DNA of 64,000 nucleotides from Linanthus parryae (GCA_023055425.1 JALGPY010000001.1:114805057-114869056), one strand, 5' to 3'. Shown: positions 38,059 through 50,103, counted from the first letter of the stretch. Notes: generated from the sequence alone by a model not told the origin. Numbers and translations: made by a program.

Positions 38059-38209
38059 GGTCAAACAATAGGTCTTCCTTTGGGCCGACGTATTGTTCAC
38101 ATGCAATAACTTGATAACCGTCACATATTTACTACCACAAGTGTACTTATTATTTGGCCAACTAACAACCTTCCTTTGGGCCGATTAGCTAGTCGCATAA
38201 ATAATAAAC
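38059..38209 (-). repeat. Two more hairpin units of element C
   Basis: Unit 3 (38059-38108): arms AACAATAGGTC and GACGTATTGTT around CTTCCTTTGGGCC. Unit 4 (38147-38209): TATTTGGCC, arm ACTAACAACC, loop TTCCTTTGGGCC, arm GATTAGCTAGT, then GCATAAATAA; its pairing is the weakest of the four. Confidence 0.55.
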
Positions 38210-38329
38210 ACACACATCTTTATATCCCAAAATAAATAAATTTTACACAATAGAGGTCACTTTGGCGACATATTATTTCAACTGATTTATTCTAGGATAC
38301 AAGACCATTTTATTTTAGTGTAAAATACA

Positions 38330-38820
38330 AAAATACACTAATGTCTAAAATGTATATTTTAGTGTAAAATGCCAAAGTTACACTAATGTATTAAATGTAG
38401 AACCCGAAATATTAATCTTTTAGTGTAATACAAAAGATTACACCCAAAATATTCATAATGGTGTAAGATATCAAATATGCACCAAATATACTTAATGGTG
38501 TAAGAATACCAAATATACATCAATTTCATATGGTGTATGATACCAAATATACACCAAAAGCACTTAATGATGTAAGAATACCAAAGATACACCAAAAATA
38601 TTTACTGGTGTAAAAATACTAAAGATAAACCAAATATCAATTATAGTGTAAGATACCAAATATACACCAAAGATATTTAATAGTGTATGAATACCAAAGA
38701 TACACCGAATATCAATAATGGTGTAAGATACTAAATATACACCATATTTCACATTGTGTGATATACCAAATATACACTAATGATTTATAATGGTGCAACA
38801 TACTAAAAATACACCAAAAA
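38330..38820 (-). repeat. Minisatellite, about 38-bp units, element C leader
   Basis: About a dozen units follow AATGGTGTAAGATACCA and AATATACACCAAA. Odd and even units alternate between GATACCAAATA and GAATACCAAAGA types, suggesting a higher-order dimer. The array lies about 0.6-1.1 kb downstream of the primer site of this minus-strand element. Units are too diverged and lack unique spacers, so it is not a CRISPR array. Confidence 0.8.
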
Positions 38821-39417
38821 TTAACAATAGTAATATTATCGTATATTTTATCCATGAATCAAGTCATAAACATGATATAAATACAGTGGCATCATGTGAG
38901 AAACATTACTTTAGTCAAAACATGGAAATAATGAGATTACATGTCCAAAAACATGCTAAAATACGAAATTATTTATTCTGTCCTGAAAAATATTCCGAAT
39001 CTGGAAAATCTAACCATACAGATGGATTCAAAAGACCCAAAAACCTAGGGTTTGACTATTGAATCGCCCAAATCGGATATCTAGAACTCCCGGAATAGCC
39101 AAAACAATATGAGTCGTCCGATCTGAGCGGCACAACAAAGCAGCGGTACACGCTGCCACACCAGATCGAGACTCGGCACAGCCCAGATCTAAGGCAGTGT
39201 TTGGGAAATCATTAATCGAAGCAGTTGGTTTAAAACACCATAACTTTCAAACCGTAAGTCGGAATTAAGCTTATAATATATCGTTGGAAAGCTTATTTCG
39301 AGATCTTTGCAACCATATGAAGAAATCCCAGATACGACATAAGCACAGAAAACGAGGCTATAAACCCTAATTCGGGATTAACTTAATATATTTGTTCTTA
39401 ACGATCCTAGCATGATA

Positions 39418-39433
39418 GTGGCTCTGATACCAC
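39418..39433 (-). other. Primer binding site of element C
   Basis: The minus strand reads GTGGTATCAGAGCCAC two bases after the LTR end. This is the exact initiator tRNA-Met complement. Confidence 0.9.
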
Positions 39434-39434
39434 T

Positions 39435-39907
39435 TGTTAGATCAACTTTAAACTTCATGTAGATTATCTAAAGGCGGAATCATAATCTACAACACATAAA
39501 CTATCATCTAGAATAGCCAAGAACATAAGAACTTTAAATTAGACTAACCTCGGTCCATAGCTAGTGTATTGTGTTTCACGTCATGATGATCTTGAGTGAA
39601 CCGCGATCTTCCAACCACAACTCGGACCAGCTTCAATGATCTCTCTCAATGGGAAGAGTGAGACTACTGTATTCGAATGTGTTGGGGATCACAGCCCTAC
39701 TATTCTTTATATACTAAATTGATGAGGCTCCCATAACCCTAATCAATTAGTAATGGGCTACTACACATTACAAAGCCCACACCACTTTATGTTCCTACGA
39801 GCCCAATTATTAATTAGATCACTTTAGTGGCTCGTTTATTTGATAGCCCAATAATATAACTACTAATATTTTCATATTGGCCCACAAAAAAATAAAATTT
39901 CCCAACA
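39435..39907 (-). repeat. 5' LTR of element C
   Basis: 473 bp, almost identical to 33529-34001. On the element's strand it begins TGTTGGGAAATTTTA and ends GATCTAACA. Confidence 0.9.
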
Positions 39908-39912
39908 GTCTG

Positions 39913-40063
39913 CTCCTCCCAAAGGTGAAAACGTATTTGCCTTTGTGTTTGAAGATGAAAAAGACCGCCGACGAGTCTAGGAAGGCACTCCTTGGATGGC
40001 GGTGAAAAATTTGATGGTTCTCAGGGAGTTCGAACTACAATACTTGGATACGATTGTCATGTA
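39913..40063 (+). pseudogene. DUF4283-like fragment, second half
   Basis: In frame with 33408-33528 after removing element C and one target duplication: PPKGENVFAFVFEDEKDRRR, one TAG stop (position of the usual V-x-E-G), then EGTPWMAVKNLMVLREFE, which fits the DUF4283 end pattern (F-F-F-D-R-VL-GPW...LVL). It ends at a stop near 40060. No zinc knuckle follows. Confidence 0.55.
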
Positions 40064-41312
40064 GTTTCATAAAAATAACAACCCTACATATTTTAAAGAA
40101 AAATTACAAATTATCACTATGAAAAATAATAAAAAACATCATGTGCCTGCTTGAACGTTATTTCTTTAAAAGTACAAAGTCAGTCAGTCCACATGGCAGC
40201 ACCTCATTGGGCGAGTGAACAGTGCTAAGTCTCTTTTAAGTAAAGGTAGGTAGATTTTATAAAATACTAGGTAACCGAAAAGTAAAAAGAAACAGATAGA
40301 TCAGTCAATGAAAAGTGTACGTTCATCACCCTCATTTATACATAGGAGTCAATGAAATATATTCAAAGATGCAAATTAATAACCAAAAAAGTCTACAAAG
40401 TACAGAGTTAGAATGCTACCATAGCATGAGTAAAAAGGATAGATTAGAAACGATCTTCTCGGTTAACAAACAAAAACAGGTCATCTTTTGTAGAGTAGTG
40501 AATAACAAATATGAGGCAATGTACCTGCTTTGTTTCATATAAAAAATAACTATGAACAACAAAGCTTCTATAAAGATAAATAGCTAAATACTATCAGAAT
40601 TGTCAAATTCAATTACATAATGTAGTTGACAAAAACAAAAGAACAGTCATAAACGTCGGTGATATGTTGAATTGAAATGAATATATTTGAGCATTCTATT
40701 ACACAACTACAATTTCAAATAACAGACAATCAATGGGTTTCAACTTGTCTTTCAGACTAAACAATTTACTTGTCAATTGCTTCTATAACTGTGGTTTCCT
40801 TTCATGTCCGAGAAGTGAACTTGTTTGTAGTCCGTGAATTAGGCCTAGTGCATGTGCCTATAAAGTAGACAAACAATTAGCACAGTATCACAAAACCAAA
40901 CCCTTTAAGATTCAGGGGCGTCTCTTCAAATACCTGAAGCATTCAAACATCCAATGTACTAAACTATATACAGTGTCATATTTAAGCAGAACGAATGCAA
41001 TGTAAGCCTAATTTTTTTAGATGAATCAATTTAAGCCTAAAGAAGGCAAATGTTTGTTACTTAAAGGGTATTACAACATTTGTATTAATGTATTGAATAG
41101 ATTGATGTTTTGAATTCCCAAATTAATATGCTTAGATGGATGCACATAAGTATGATCTGAGAAATACAGAGAAATTGGGATACCTGGCTATTCAACCAAG
41201 TGTTTTATCGATTGGCGGAGGCGCAGCAGAGGACTGATATGTTAAGTGCTAGGATGGTACCAAATGTATAAATTTCAGAAATCAACAAAAAATGGAGAAC
41301 CCTAGTTAACTA
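40064..41312. other. AT-rich stretch, nothing recognised
   Basis: No domain, LTR or inverted-repeat pair seen. It includes the flank of the DUF4283 fragment and sequence downstream of the truncated copia D gag. Confidence 0.4.
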
Positions 41313-42473
41313 CTAAAAGATACTAGACATATTTGTCATGTGATCGGATGCACCTGAATCAATAATCCACACATGAGAATAAGATCTTAAGTGCAGTGAG
41401 GAACTCTTTATACCTGCCAAAGCCATTGAGCAAGTACTTGTAGCATTTGGTATGATGTTGAAGTTTTCATTGTCGTTAGCGCTGTCAAGCTGATTCAACA
41501 AATTTCTGAGCTTGTCCACGTCATGCTGGCTAACCTTTTCTGGCCCTTGTGCATTGTTTCCAACCATGGCCATAGTCTGATTTGCTTGACTGAGTCGGTC
41601 AGACTGGAACCCTCCTTTAGTGGTTGTTTGTTTCAGACTTTGTGGCTTCCCGTGTAGCTTCCAGCAAGTTGCGCGTGTGTGCCTCTGCTTGTTGCAATAA
41701 TCACACCAAAGCTTGTCTTTATCCTGGAATCGTTTGTTGTCTAAAGGTCTTGTCACTGCAAGTGCAGAATTCTCGGTGGTTGATTTTTCACCTTCCACAT
41801 TTTTAGTTCCCACCAGTTCTTTGTTGCTTTCTTCTCCCCTGATGATAGTGAATGCCTCGTCAAGATCTGGTAGTGGATCTCTGCCAAGAATTCGATCTCT
41901 AGCTTGATCATACTCGGAATTGAGTCCCAACAAGAACTGGATGACATGTTCCCTTTCCATAATGTCCCTTATTTTCTTTGCATCTTCTGAGGAATGTAAC
42001 TCCACATTCTCGTACATATCCAATTCATTGAGAAGCCCCCTGAGTGTGTTGTAGTAATCTGTGACACTCATGGAGCCTTGCTTGGTGTTGAAAATATGCC
42101 TCTTAATTTGGAAGATCTGTGTAACAAAACCCTCCTTTGAATATGTTTTATTCACAGCATCCCAAATTGCTTTGGCGGTGGGAAGAAGCATGTATGTCCT
42201 CCTGACTCGAGGTTCCATGGAGTGGAACAACCAAGACATCACCATATAGTTCTCTCCATCCCAAATATCATACTTGGGATCATTCTCATCTGGCTGTTTC
42301 TCCGTTCCAGTAACATACTTGAACTTTCCCTTGATTTTCAGAGAAATCTTCACTGATTGACACCACTCCATGAAATTCCTCCCGTCAAGTTTGGAGGTGG
42401 TAAGTTGGAGGGTTGGATTCTCAGCATGAATAGGAGGAATAACTGAGCTAGTTTGTGTAGGTGTTTCTGACAT
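41313..42473 (-). CDS. Copia D gag-protease N-terminal ORF (386 aa, truncated polyprotein)
   Basis: Start ATG at 42473-42471; open to a stop at 41313-41315. Residues about 15-60 (NPTLQLTTSKLDGRNFMEWC) fit the copia-like N-terminal domain. Residues 60-225 fit the copia gag (UBN2) domain with the LLGLNSEYDQARDRIL block. The zinc knuckle is CDYCNKQRHTRATC (CX2CX4HX4C). At the end VWIIDSGASDHMT contains the aspartic protease DSGA motif, and the frame then stops after MTNMSSIF. The normal polyprotein would continue into integrase and RT; nothing of those was found downstream, so the element is 3'-truncated. The gag itself is unbroken. Confidence 0.88.
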   Translation of the reverse strand: MSETPTQTSSVIPPIHAENPTLQLTTSKLDGRNFMEWCQSVKISLKIKGKFKYVTGTEKQPDENDPKYDIWDGENYMVMSWLFHSMEPRVRRTYMLLPTAKAIWDAVNKTYSKEGFVTQIFQIKRHIFNTKQGSMSVTDYYNTLRGLLNELDMYENVELHSSEDAKKIRDIMEREHVIQFLLGLNSEYDQARDRILGRDPLPDLDEAFTIIRGEESNKELVGTKNVEGEKSTTENSALAVTRPLDNKRFQDKDKLWCDYCNKQRHTRATCWKLHGKPQSLKQTTTKGGFQSDRLSQANQTMAMVGNNAQGPEKVSQHDVDKLRNLLNQLDSANDNENFNIIPNATSTCSMALAGIKSSSLHLRSYSHVWIIDSGASDHMTNMSSIF

Positions 42474-42588
42474 GATTTATGATCGACAATGAAGGTCGAA
42501 CGATAATCAACAATGAAGGTTGATACCAGCAATTAAGGCCGAAAAGAAGGTAGAACGACAATGAAGGTCGTGAATCACCCTAAACGAA

Positions 42589-42602
42589 GGGCTCTGTTAC
42601 CA
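42589..42602 (-). other. Primer binding site of copia D
   Basis: The minus strand reads TGGTAACAGAGCCC directly after the LTR, one base off the initiator-Met complement in the core. Between it and the gag ATG the leader has three copies of a CGACAATGAAGGTCG-like phrase. Confidence 0.75.
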
Positions 42603-42856
42603 TGAAGAATTTCAGTAGAACGAAAGTATTTTATTTCTTCTATATTTCCAATGAATAATACTTCAGGGTATTTATATACATTACAGGTTGACCTAGAGAG
42701 TGAAATCAGGAAATCAAATCAATCTGGACAAAACTAAATCAGGAAAGTTCATCCTATCTTCTTAAACTTAGTAACCTACTGACCAATCAAGGATAATCAC
42801 AATAAAAACGATATATTTACATACAAATCATCCTTGATTTCTGTAGAATTCCAACA
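42603..42856 (-). repeat. 5' LTR of copia D
   Basis: 254 bp; on the minus strand it starts TGTTGGAATTCTAC and ends GAAATTCTTCA, next to the primer site. It contains a TATATAAATACC stretch suitable as a TATA box. No partner 3' LTR was found to the left. Confidence 0.7.
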
Positions 42857-43080
42857 GATAGCAACAAAACAAAGCCTATCTGATTAGATAGCAGCCGAAT
42901 GGAAGCCTATCTGATTAGATAGCAGCAAAATCAAGGCCTCTGTTTTGATAGTAACAATACGCGAGTGTAAGCCTATCTGTCCAGAAAGTAGCAATGCAAA
43001 ATTTTAAGTCTATCTGTCTAGATAGAAATTGTCATAATCAAGCCTATCCTTGTATAATGGCAAAATCTAGGCATCTTACC
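42857..43080. repeat. Short tandem repeat built on a palindromic TATCTGATTAGATA core
   Basis: About six irregular units of 35-45 bp carry AAGCCTATCTG-(A/T)-TAGATAG-AGCAA. The core TATCT-GATT-AGATA is self-complementary. The array begins at the outer edge of the copia D LTR and decays rightward. The following 43080-43484 stretch shows nothing else. Confidence 0.65.
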
Positions 43081-43928
43081 TGCTCTCATATAGTAGATGT
43101 GGAAGTTTTACATTTATCTATTAAGATAAAGCCCTTTACGCTCGACCTTGCTCTTGCAAAATAAGAGCAATTTATGATATAAAAGCTTGTCTAAGTGGAA
43201 GCAGATTCAAATCTATTTGGTTAAAACATCATCGATATGCGAATCAAGTTTGTTTAAGCAAATTGTGCCTAACTCTAGCCTATTTTACAAAATAGCGGAA
43301 AATACTCGACTAAGTGTGTTGTGATGAAAGCAATACTAAAAAACATGAGTTAGCCAAAAATGGCAAAATAATTCTTCAAAGCAAAAGCAAGGGTAAAAGT
43401 TTGCGGCTGTGATTGAGATAGTGCAAAAGCTTACATCAAAAGATCTCGTCTAAAAGCAATTCAAACTATTACGATGCTAAGCCACTACTCTTCGAAGAAG
43501 CCTTTCAAAAGTGAATCTTCAGCCGCCAGCTTTATCGAATTGGCAGCTAACTGATTCAAGAGCTCTTTCTTGCTCTAATGCTTCTTCGCGGCTTCTTCAA
43601 AATCTTTGATGGCTTTGTGAATCATGTCCCTTCGCGTCTTGAGAGCAGCATGTTCTTGATTATAAGCAGCATGGCCAAATCTGAGTTGGACAGAGTTTTT
43701 AATCTTCACCAACCTCTGGTGGAGGAAGTCGAGATTCAACCTGCCACCCGCGGCTTGCTGAAGACTCTGCGCACTTTCCAACAAACATTGAGCGCTAGGA
43801 ATAGAAGTGTTCGCTGGAGTTGTATTATGAATTCTCTCCAGTAAACAGGACAACTCGACGAGTAAATCCTTCCTATCTCTCAGAGCCAGCTCCAAAATCC
43901 TTGAGAATGCCATCAGGTAGGATACGCG

Positions 43929-45494
43929 TGTAGGGTTTTGATTCATGGATTGCACAACGGAAGCATAATCAAACATAAAACCATGCAAAACCCTCCAAGG
44001 ATCACAAGTCAAGAGACATAACGATGGTAAGGGTTAGAAATCATAAACACACCTTAGGGTTCTCCTTTGATGACTTCAAACGCGAATAGTGTCACGTCTC
44101 TACGGTTGATCCACGCCTAGAGGTGAGATCTAGATCCTCCAAATCCATGTGCTAGCTAGGAAGAATGGAGGAGGAAGAAGGAATCGCCAACAATGGAGTG
44201 CCAAAGGTGGGGCGGCTCTCCTTATGGCCGACGGGTAGGGGCGGTCCCATAAAGGGGGTTCGACCCTCTTTTTGGGACTTGCTCTCTCCTTGCTTTGTTC
44301 TCTCCTTTCTTCTATCAAATAGATGTGTGTTGTGTGTAGAGAGAAAAATAAGCTTGGAGTGTTCTTTATATAGTCCAACAACTCCTTGTCCTACTACATA
44401 AAGTACCCCTCATAATCCTACTCAAGTTCGGATTAGTCCCTTTGGCAAAATAGTTCTTATCATGTCAATACATGGATTAGTTCTTATTTTCAAATTAATC
44501 CTAATCATGTCTATACATGAATTAGGCCACCTTGGCAAATCCTAATCATGTCTATACATGGATTAGTCCAACTTGCATATTAGTCCTACTAAGTTAGCAA
44601 GTTGATGCGATTTGATCCTTTTAATTAATTAATCATATTAATTAATTATTCCCCATGTCTAGTTCACCCCTATATGGCGTGTGACCCCATAGGTTCTATT
44701 TAGTTGGTAGTAACTATTTACTAATATGGAGCGGCCTCTAGCAAGACATCCATTCTAGCCAACAAATAGAATAGTCATCATGACAAACCTTGTGCAAGTA
44801 ATTGTCTCATCCCTTTGTCTCAATATCCAGATTGGACACGAGACATACAAGTCACACTCGTATATCCAATCCATAGTTTCTCGATCTTGGGAATAGCCTT
44901 ATTCGTGCAAATAACATCAATATCCCATATTGATTTATTTGAGTCTGTCCAGACATTCTATAAGCATTATCCCTCGAGTGGCCTAGGATATTTGCTCCCG
45001 TTATGTGGGAGGGACAAATTCTATCTACGTCCACTACGATCTCTAAGCTTGCTTCTTATTGTATCCAGTACACGCCTTTATAACTACCCAGTTACGGTGT
45101 AGCGTTTGACGCTACCAAAATCACAATAATCCACAACTAGAATATCTAGTGACTTCAAGTCTAAGGATGACAATACCATTGCACCGCGAGAAGCGCTTGT
45201 GACTTAACATAACGTGTATGTAGCCTTCTCGGAGATGGGTCAATCCAGTATGCCATTACTCCTAATACATACCCATGTGTTGGATCATGATATCTCCATA
45301 TCAATCCAACCCCATACTAGTCTATAGATGATTGTCCTATTAATCATTATAATTGACTAGGGATATTTAAGAATATAACACTTATATTCTAAGGACTTCA
45401 TTCATGTTAACATATCTCCATATCGATAACATAATGAATCGTAAATCCATAAATGTCACAACTAATTGATTGCCGCTAGGGAACAATTCCAACA
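43929..45494 (-). repeat. 3' LTR of copia E
   Basis: Plus strand TGTAGGGTTTTG...ATTCCAACA, matching 50548-52114. A TATA box TATATAA (complement of 44366-44372, context GGACTATATAAAG) is present. ORFs inside the LTR are not genes. Confidence 0.9.
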
Positions 45495-46809
45495 GTCTCC
45501 CACTTGCACTAGAGTCAATCTCCTGCATCATATGCCTATTGATCTAGCGCGGCCCTCCACGCTTACACTGCGTAGGGGCGAGACATATGCTGGCACCTTG
45601 CAAATATTCACATCTCCTCCATCAACAATTTGATTGAGATTGAATATTCTGAATAAATGCATCTTATGCATTAATTTACTCAGTCCTCTATGTTAGAATC
45701 AGTGACTGAATCTTGCCTGGAACCTTTCCAGCTCACAGTCGCTCCCACTAAGGCAAAACTCAAAACTTGACTTATAATCTGAAATCTTCTTTGTCAGATT
45801 TGAAGTCGCATCACTGTAACCCCTTACAGCAAACTCTTCATATTATCTATTTATCAATAATTCATCCTTAGTGCTTTTCAAGTACTTAAGGATAATCTTG
45901 ATATTTTATCTAGTGACTCTCACCCGGATATGACTGGTATCTTTGTGTCATGCTTTATGACACGTCTGGCCTAGTACATCTCATGGCGTATCTCGTGAAT
46001 CTAATTCATACGGTCTATTCCCAATCTAATTGGTAAGACAATTAGCCTTCCAAAGACTAATTCCATGTGACATGGGTAAGAATCAATATTCTTTTCACGT
46101 TGAACCATTTCAACACCTTTGTCAATTTGTGTACTATGACCTAAGCTATATAACCATCTTGATCTACCTCAATAGATCTTCACAAGTTGCTTCGCTTAAG
46201 TCTACCATTAGAAAGTCAATTCCCTAGTCAATCTACGTAAGACTGCCAAGTAGGGGCAACATTCCCAATGATTAAGTATGTCTCCACATACACGACCAGA
46301 AACATAACTGTGCTCCCACTAACCTTCTTGTAAACACAAGTCTCATCTTTAATTTTGATGGAACCAAAATCCTTTGATTACATCATCAATTTGAGAAGTC
46401 CAACTCCTAGAAGCTTGATCCAATCTATAAAATAGATTGCTACAAGCAAGATGCGAATGGATTTAAGCATCACAATTGGGGAAGGATTTTGTCATAGTCT
46501 ATACTATGAGTTCACATGAAATCCGTTTCCTACCAATTTTCCCTTAAAGGTAATCATATTACAATCCATGTCGGTTTCCTCATAACCCACTTGCACCTTT
46601 CAGGTGGTTCCACCAAAGTCTATACTTTGTTGGTATACATGGATTCCATATCGTATATTATGGCTCCAAGCCATTTCCGAGAGTATGGCCACACGCGGCC
46701 ATCTCATAGGTTGTAGGATCATCTTTATGAGCAATATATCACGGGTTATGAGAAATCTTTATTTCTCTAGTCCCTTGACATATCCTACCTGACCTACGAG
46801 GTTCTTGTG

Positions 46810-47640
46810 TTATCTGAGTAGGTTACTCCACAACACCTTGTGATCCTGCTCATGCTCCTTCAAACGGATCAATGTTCTATTGTGGTTCTTGAACTTTTCA
46901 AGTTCTACTGTCCTCCCACTGTTTCTCTTAGAGACAATCTCTACATAGAAACACTGTAGTTCGAGCAACAAACAGTTTGTTCTCGATTGGGTTGTAGAAA
47001 TAATATCCTTTTCATGATATCCCACAAAACATTTATCCGACTTGGGTCCAAGTTTATTTGTAAACTCTTTTACATAAACTTCATAACCCCAAATCTTTAT
47101 GAATGACATACTAGGACACTTTCCTAGTCCATATCTCATATGGCGTTATTCAAAATCCGTTTTTGATGGAACAAGGTTAAGGGCGAAATTTGCTGTAATT
47201 AGAACATAGCCCCAAAAGTAAACTGGAAGTTCTGTTTGACTCATCATGGACCGAACCGTGTCCTTCAAGGTCCGAAATCTCCTCTTAGACACGCCAAACC
47301 TTTGTGGCGTGCTAGGTGGAGCGAGTGTTGGATCATATCCAACACTCCCATAGATTGTTGTCAAACTCTTGACTCAAGTACTCTCCTCTATGATCCAATC
47401 GTAGAGCCCTAATACTTTTGCCAAGATGGTTCTCTACTTCATTCCTGAATACCTTGAACAATTCAAAGGATTCTGATTTGTTTCTTCATAAGATACACAA
47501 ATCCATATTTCTCTGATCCCATCAGTAAATATGATGAAGTACTGAAAACCATCTTTAGCATTTGTGCTTAGTGGCCTTCATACATCGATATGTATGATTC
47601 CCAAAAGATCATATCTTTGCCTAATAAGTCTTACATGTCT
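46810..47640 (-). pseudogene. Copia E integrase region, degenerate
   Basis: 47364-47146 reads like the integrase C-terminal half (TVRSMMSQTELPVYFWGYVL). 47139-46810 corresponds to the block after it (MSFIKIWGYEVYVKEF, KLGPKSDKCFVGY), close to copia A residues SFMKIWGCDVYVKRL. Near 47600-47640 a broken CKTY-AK string matches the GAG-pre-integrase CESCLLGK. Frames change several times. Between 45510 and 46810 the RT/RNase H region is too decayed for me to place motifs. Confidence 0.7.
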
Positions 47641-50100
47641 CATATGATTCAATAATCAAATGAGTTCCAGAAATCCATCCTCATGGGGTTCTAGATATGT
47701 ATCTCTTATTTATGGGGCCTAAACGATAATGCTAAAGATAAGTGAAGTTCATATCATTATATGCAAACCTCTAGGTATTAATGTTGTAGATGAAATTATC
47801 ATGATCATGGATATAGAATCCACTTAGACAAAATTGCATTACAATAATGCATACCATAATAAATGGAATAACATTTGTCCTTTTATTATGATAAGGAGCT
47901 TTCTTGTCCAAACAAGAAACTATGATAATGGTCCTACTCATAGTAGGGACATTATCGCTTTTGTCTAATTCATGAACAATTTCTTAAACGTAGAAATAAT
48001 TCCCTACGGCTTTTCAGCAACCCTTTGCTTCATAGCCCCACGTGTAGGATTATTTCTTCCTTATCCAATTGTCTTCGTCTCTTGAGATCCTCCACATTTC
48101 TATAAATGTGAGATCCTCGTCTAGTATCATATACTTATGATGATGAGATAGACACATTGATTTATATAACAAAAATACCCAAATCGGAATTCATAATTCC
48201 TTTATTATTTACTTCCAGGTACTTTGGGTAGTTTCTCTTCCTCTACACCATCTATGGGACTTCAAGGCAACTTGGTTTTAGCAACAAGCTTGCTTTATAC
48301 CCATGGGGTCGGCGCAAACTGTTTTTGCCCTTACCCATGTTGTTATCCATTAACAACTTTGCCCATGCCCATTATTAGTGTTTTGTTTAGTGATTTTTCA
48401 ATCATATTGAGTAAATCGACTTTAAAACAAAACTATAATTGCATTCAATGCAATTCTTGGTCCACTTGGGTGAATAACCTTTTATTCTTTATCTATCTCA
48501 TAGATAATGCATATTCACTAATGTTTCAATCATATTGAATTAGTATATTTGCATAACCCAAAGAAGAGCAACACTTCAAACCCTTCATGTCTAGCTCCCT
48601 CTTTTGAAAGAGCTTCTTTCAATGTATGATCATATCATACTTCTCCATGTCTCTCTTCTTGCCTCTAGAGCTCAGAGTTCATGGCAGCTAACATGAGGCA
48701 AGTCACATCCAAAGAACCATTCTTTGATGTCCCTTCCATTAGGTTTTAGTGTGTTTTGGTAGTTGGTAGGAAGAGATCTTTATGTTCTACGATGTACAAC
48801 AATTTCTCTTTTATTTGAGAACAATTCTCAATTTTATACCAGTCTAGGAAATAGATAGAGTCGCGTTTTTATTTGTTTAAGGCCATGGGTATTCAACATA
48901 ATAGGATTATGCAAAGTTTGTGACGTATAAGTATATTCAACAGGGATTTAAATTGTCAAATATAGCTCCCACTATTTTACTACGGATTAATAACCCTCAA
49001 GATATTAATGCAGAAAATATCCTTATATTTTCTAGTGGGCCAAGATCCATGTTTCATCTCCTTATGAGCTTGCTTTGGCAAGTCATCCATAATTTGACTA
49101 CTTTAGGTAGGAACAATTCCAATTGCATCCCATATGCAACTATTGGTTCAATTGGGCAAATAACTCCTTATTTATCCATCCATATGGATAATCCCAATTG
49201 ATTGCCTCTAGGTTTCTTAATCATATTAATAGCCCAGTTGTGTTCAACCTCTTATTTAAAAAATTGCACATTGTTACGTGCCATCGCATTCCATCATTAT
49301 GAACCAAGTCGCCATGCTTTGGCACGCACGATCTTGATAAATAATGATGATAATGAGTGTCTAAATAACGAGAAGGCAAGAACACAATATTTGAATTTTG
49401 AGGGATTTTTAAATTCAATTTTAGATCCGGGTTGTCTAATTATCTTGTTATCCTAATTGCACAACTCCAAATAATAGATCCGGGTTGTCTAATTATCTTA
49501 TTATCCTAATTGCATGCATCATCCATACACCAACCACACAAATAATAAGACAATAAAGTAAACAACCACAAAACAAAAATTAAACGTGATGTGGATATGG
49601 CCTTTTATAGACTAAGATAATTCCAAGCCAATGGAATTATCTATGAACCCTAAAAGCAAACACATCTCCATGCGTCTTGATCTTTTGGTCCATCCTTCAT
49701 AGTCATGTGGAATGCTCCATGCTCCATCTTTTGTGGCTTCTTTGGATTTGGGCTTCTTTTCTTCAATCTTGGCTAACAATCTACTTTATCTAGCACTAGC
49801 TAACTTCTATACTAAATAAAATAAATCTCACAAGTTGAGAAAAAAATGGCATGCAGGCCATAAAACCTTAATAAATTATTACAAATAATTGATCAGCTCG
49901 CAGGCCGTAAAACCAAACCACAAAATTAAACATCCACATCAAACCACATCCTAAGGCCATATCCAATCACCATGCGATTTGCACATAAACAGTTAAAATC
50001 CAATTTTAACGCGCTTGGTCAATTTTAATTGATTTTAGGATGTTCTAGGGTTAAAACGGTCCATGGGCCCAACAATCAAATTGCCCGGGCCCAATAAGGT
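47641..50100 (-). other. Copia E interior, decayed gag and leader
   Basis: AT-rich sequence with no ORF showing gag or zinc knuckle. A near-duplicate TAGATCCGGGTTGTCTAATT occurs at about 49423 and 49477. TCAGCTCGCAGGCCGTAAA at 49892-49910 corresponds to the TTACGGCCTGCGAG repeats in copia A's leader. Confidence 0.5.
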
Positions 50101-50103
50101 GAA

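Larger units (their letters stand above)
33529..39907 (-). mobile_element. Young non-coding LTR element C (copia-type ends)
   Basis: The 473-bp LTRs (33529-34001 and 39435-39907) differ at two positions when read side by side. The primer site GTGGTATCAGAGCCAC (complement of 39418-39433) matches initiator tRNA-Met, and the purine tract CCAAGTGGGAGAT is the complement of 34002-34014. The target duplication is GTATG (33524-33528) versus GTCTG (39908-39912). The 5.4-kb interior is AT-rich, has only short ORFs, and shows no gag, RT, integrase or RNase H motif on either strand. It is a large non-autonomous derivative (LARD-like) that must have moved with borrowed enzymes. Confidence 0.85.

Noticed and set aside
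38330..38820. Regularly spaced repeats resembling a CRISPR array
   Set aside because: Units are contiguous and diverged with no unique spacers, and the DNA is plant nuclear. It is a minisatellite in an LTR element.
44130..44401. ORFs of 78-83 codons in the copia E LTR (also 50771-50998)
   Set aside because: They lie in LTR sequence on both strands and differ between the two LTRs.
48224..49456. ORFs of 84-104 codons on the plus strand
   Set aside because: Antisense to the copia E interior, no domain, repeated motifs.
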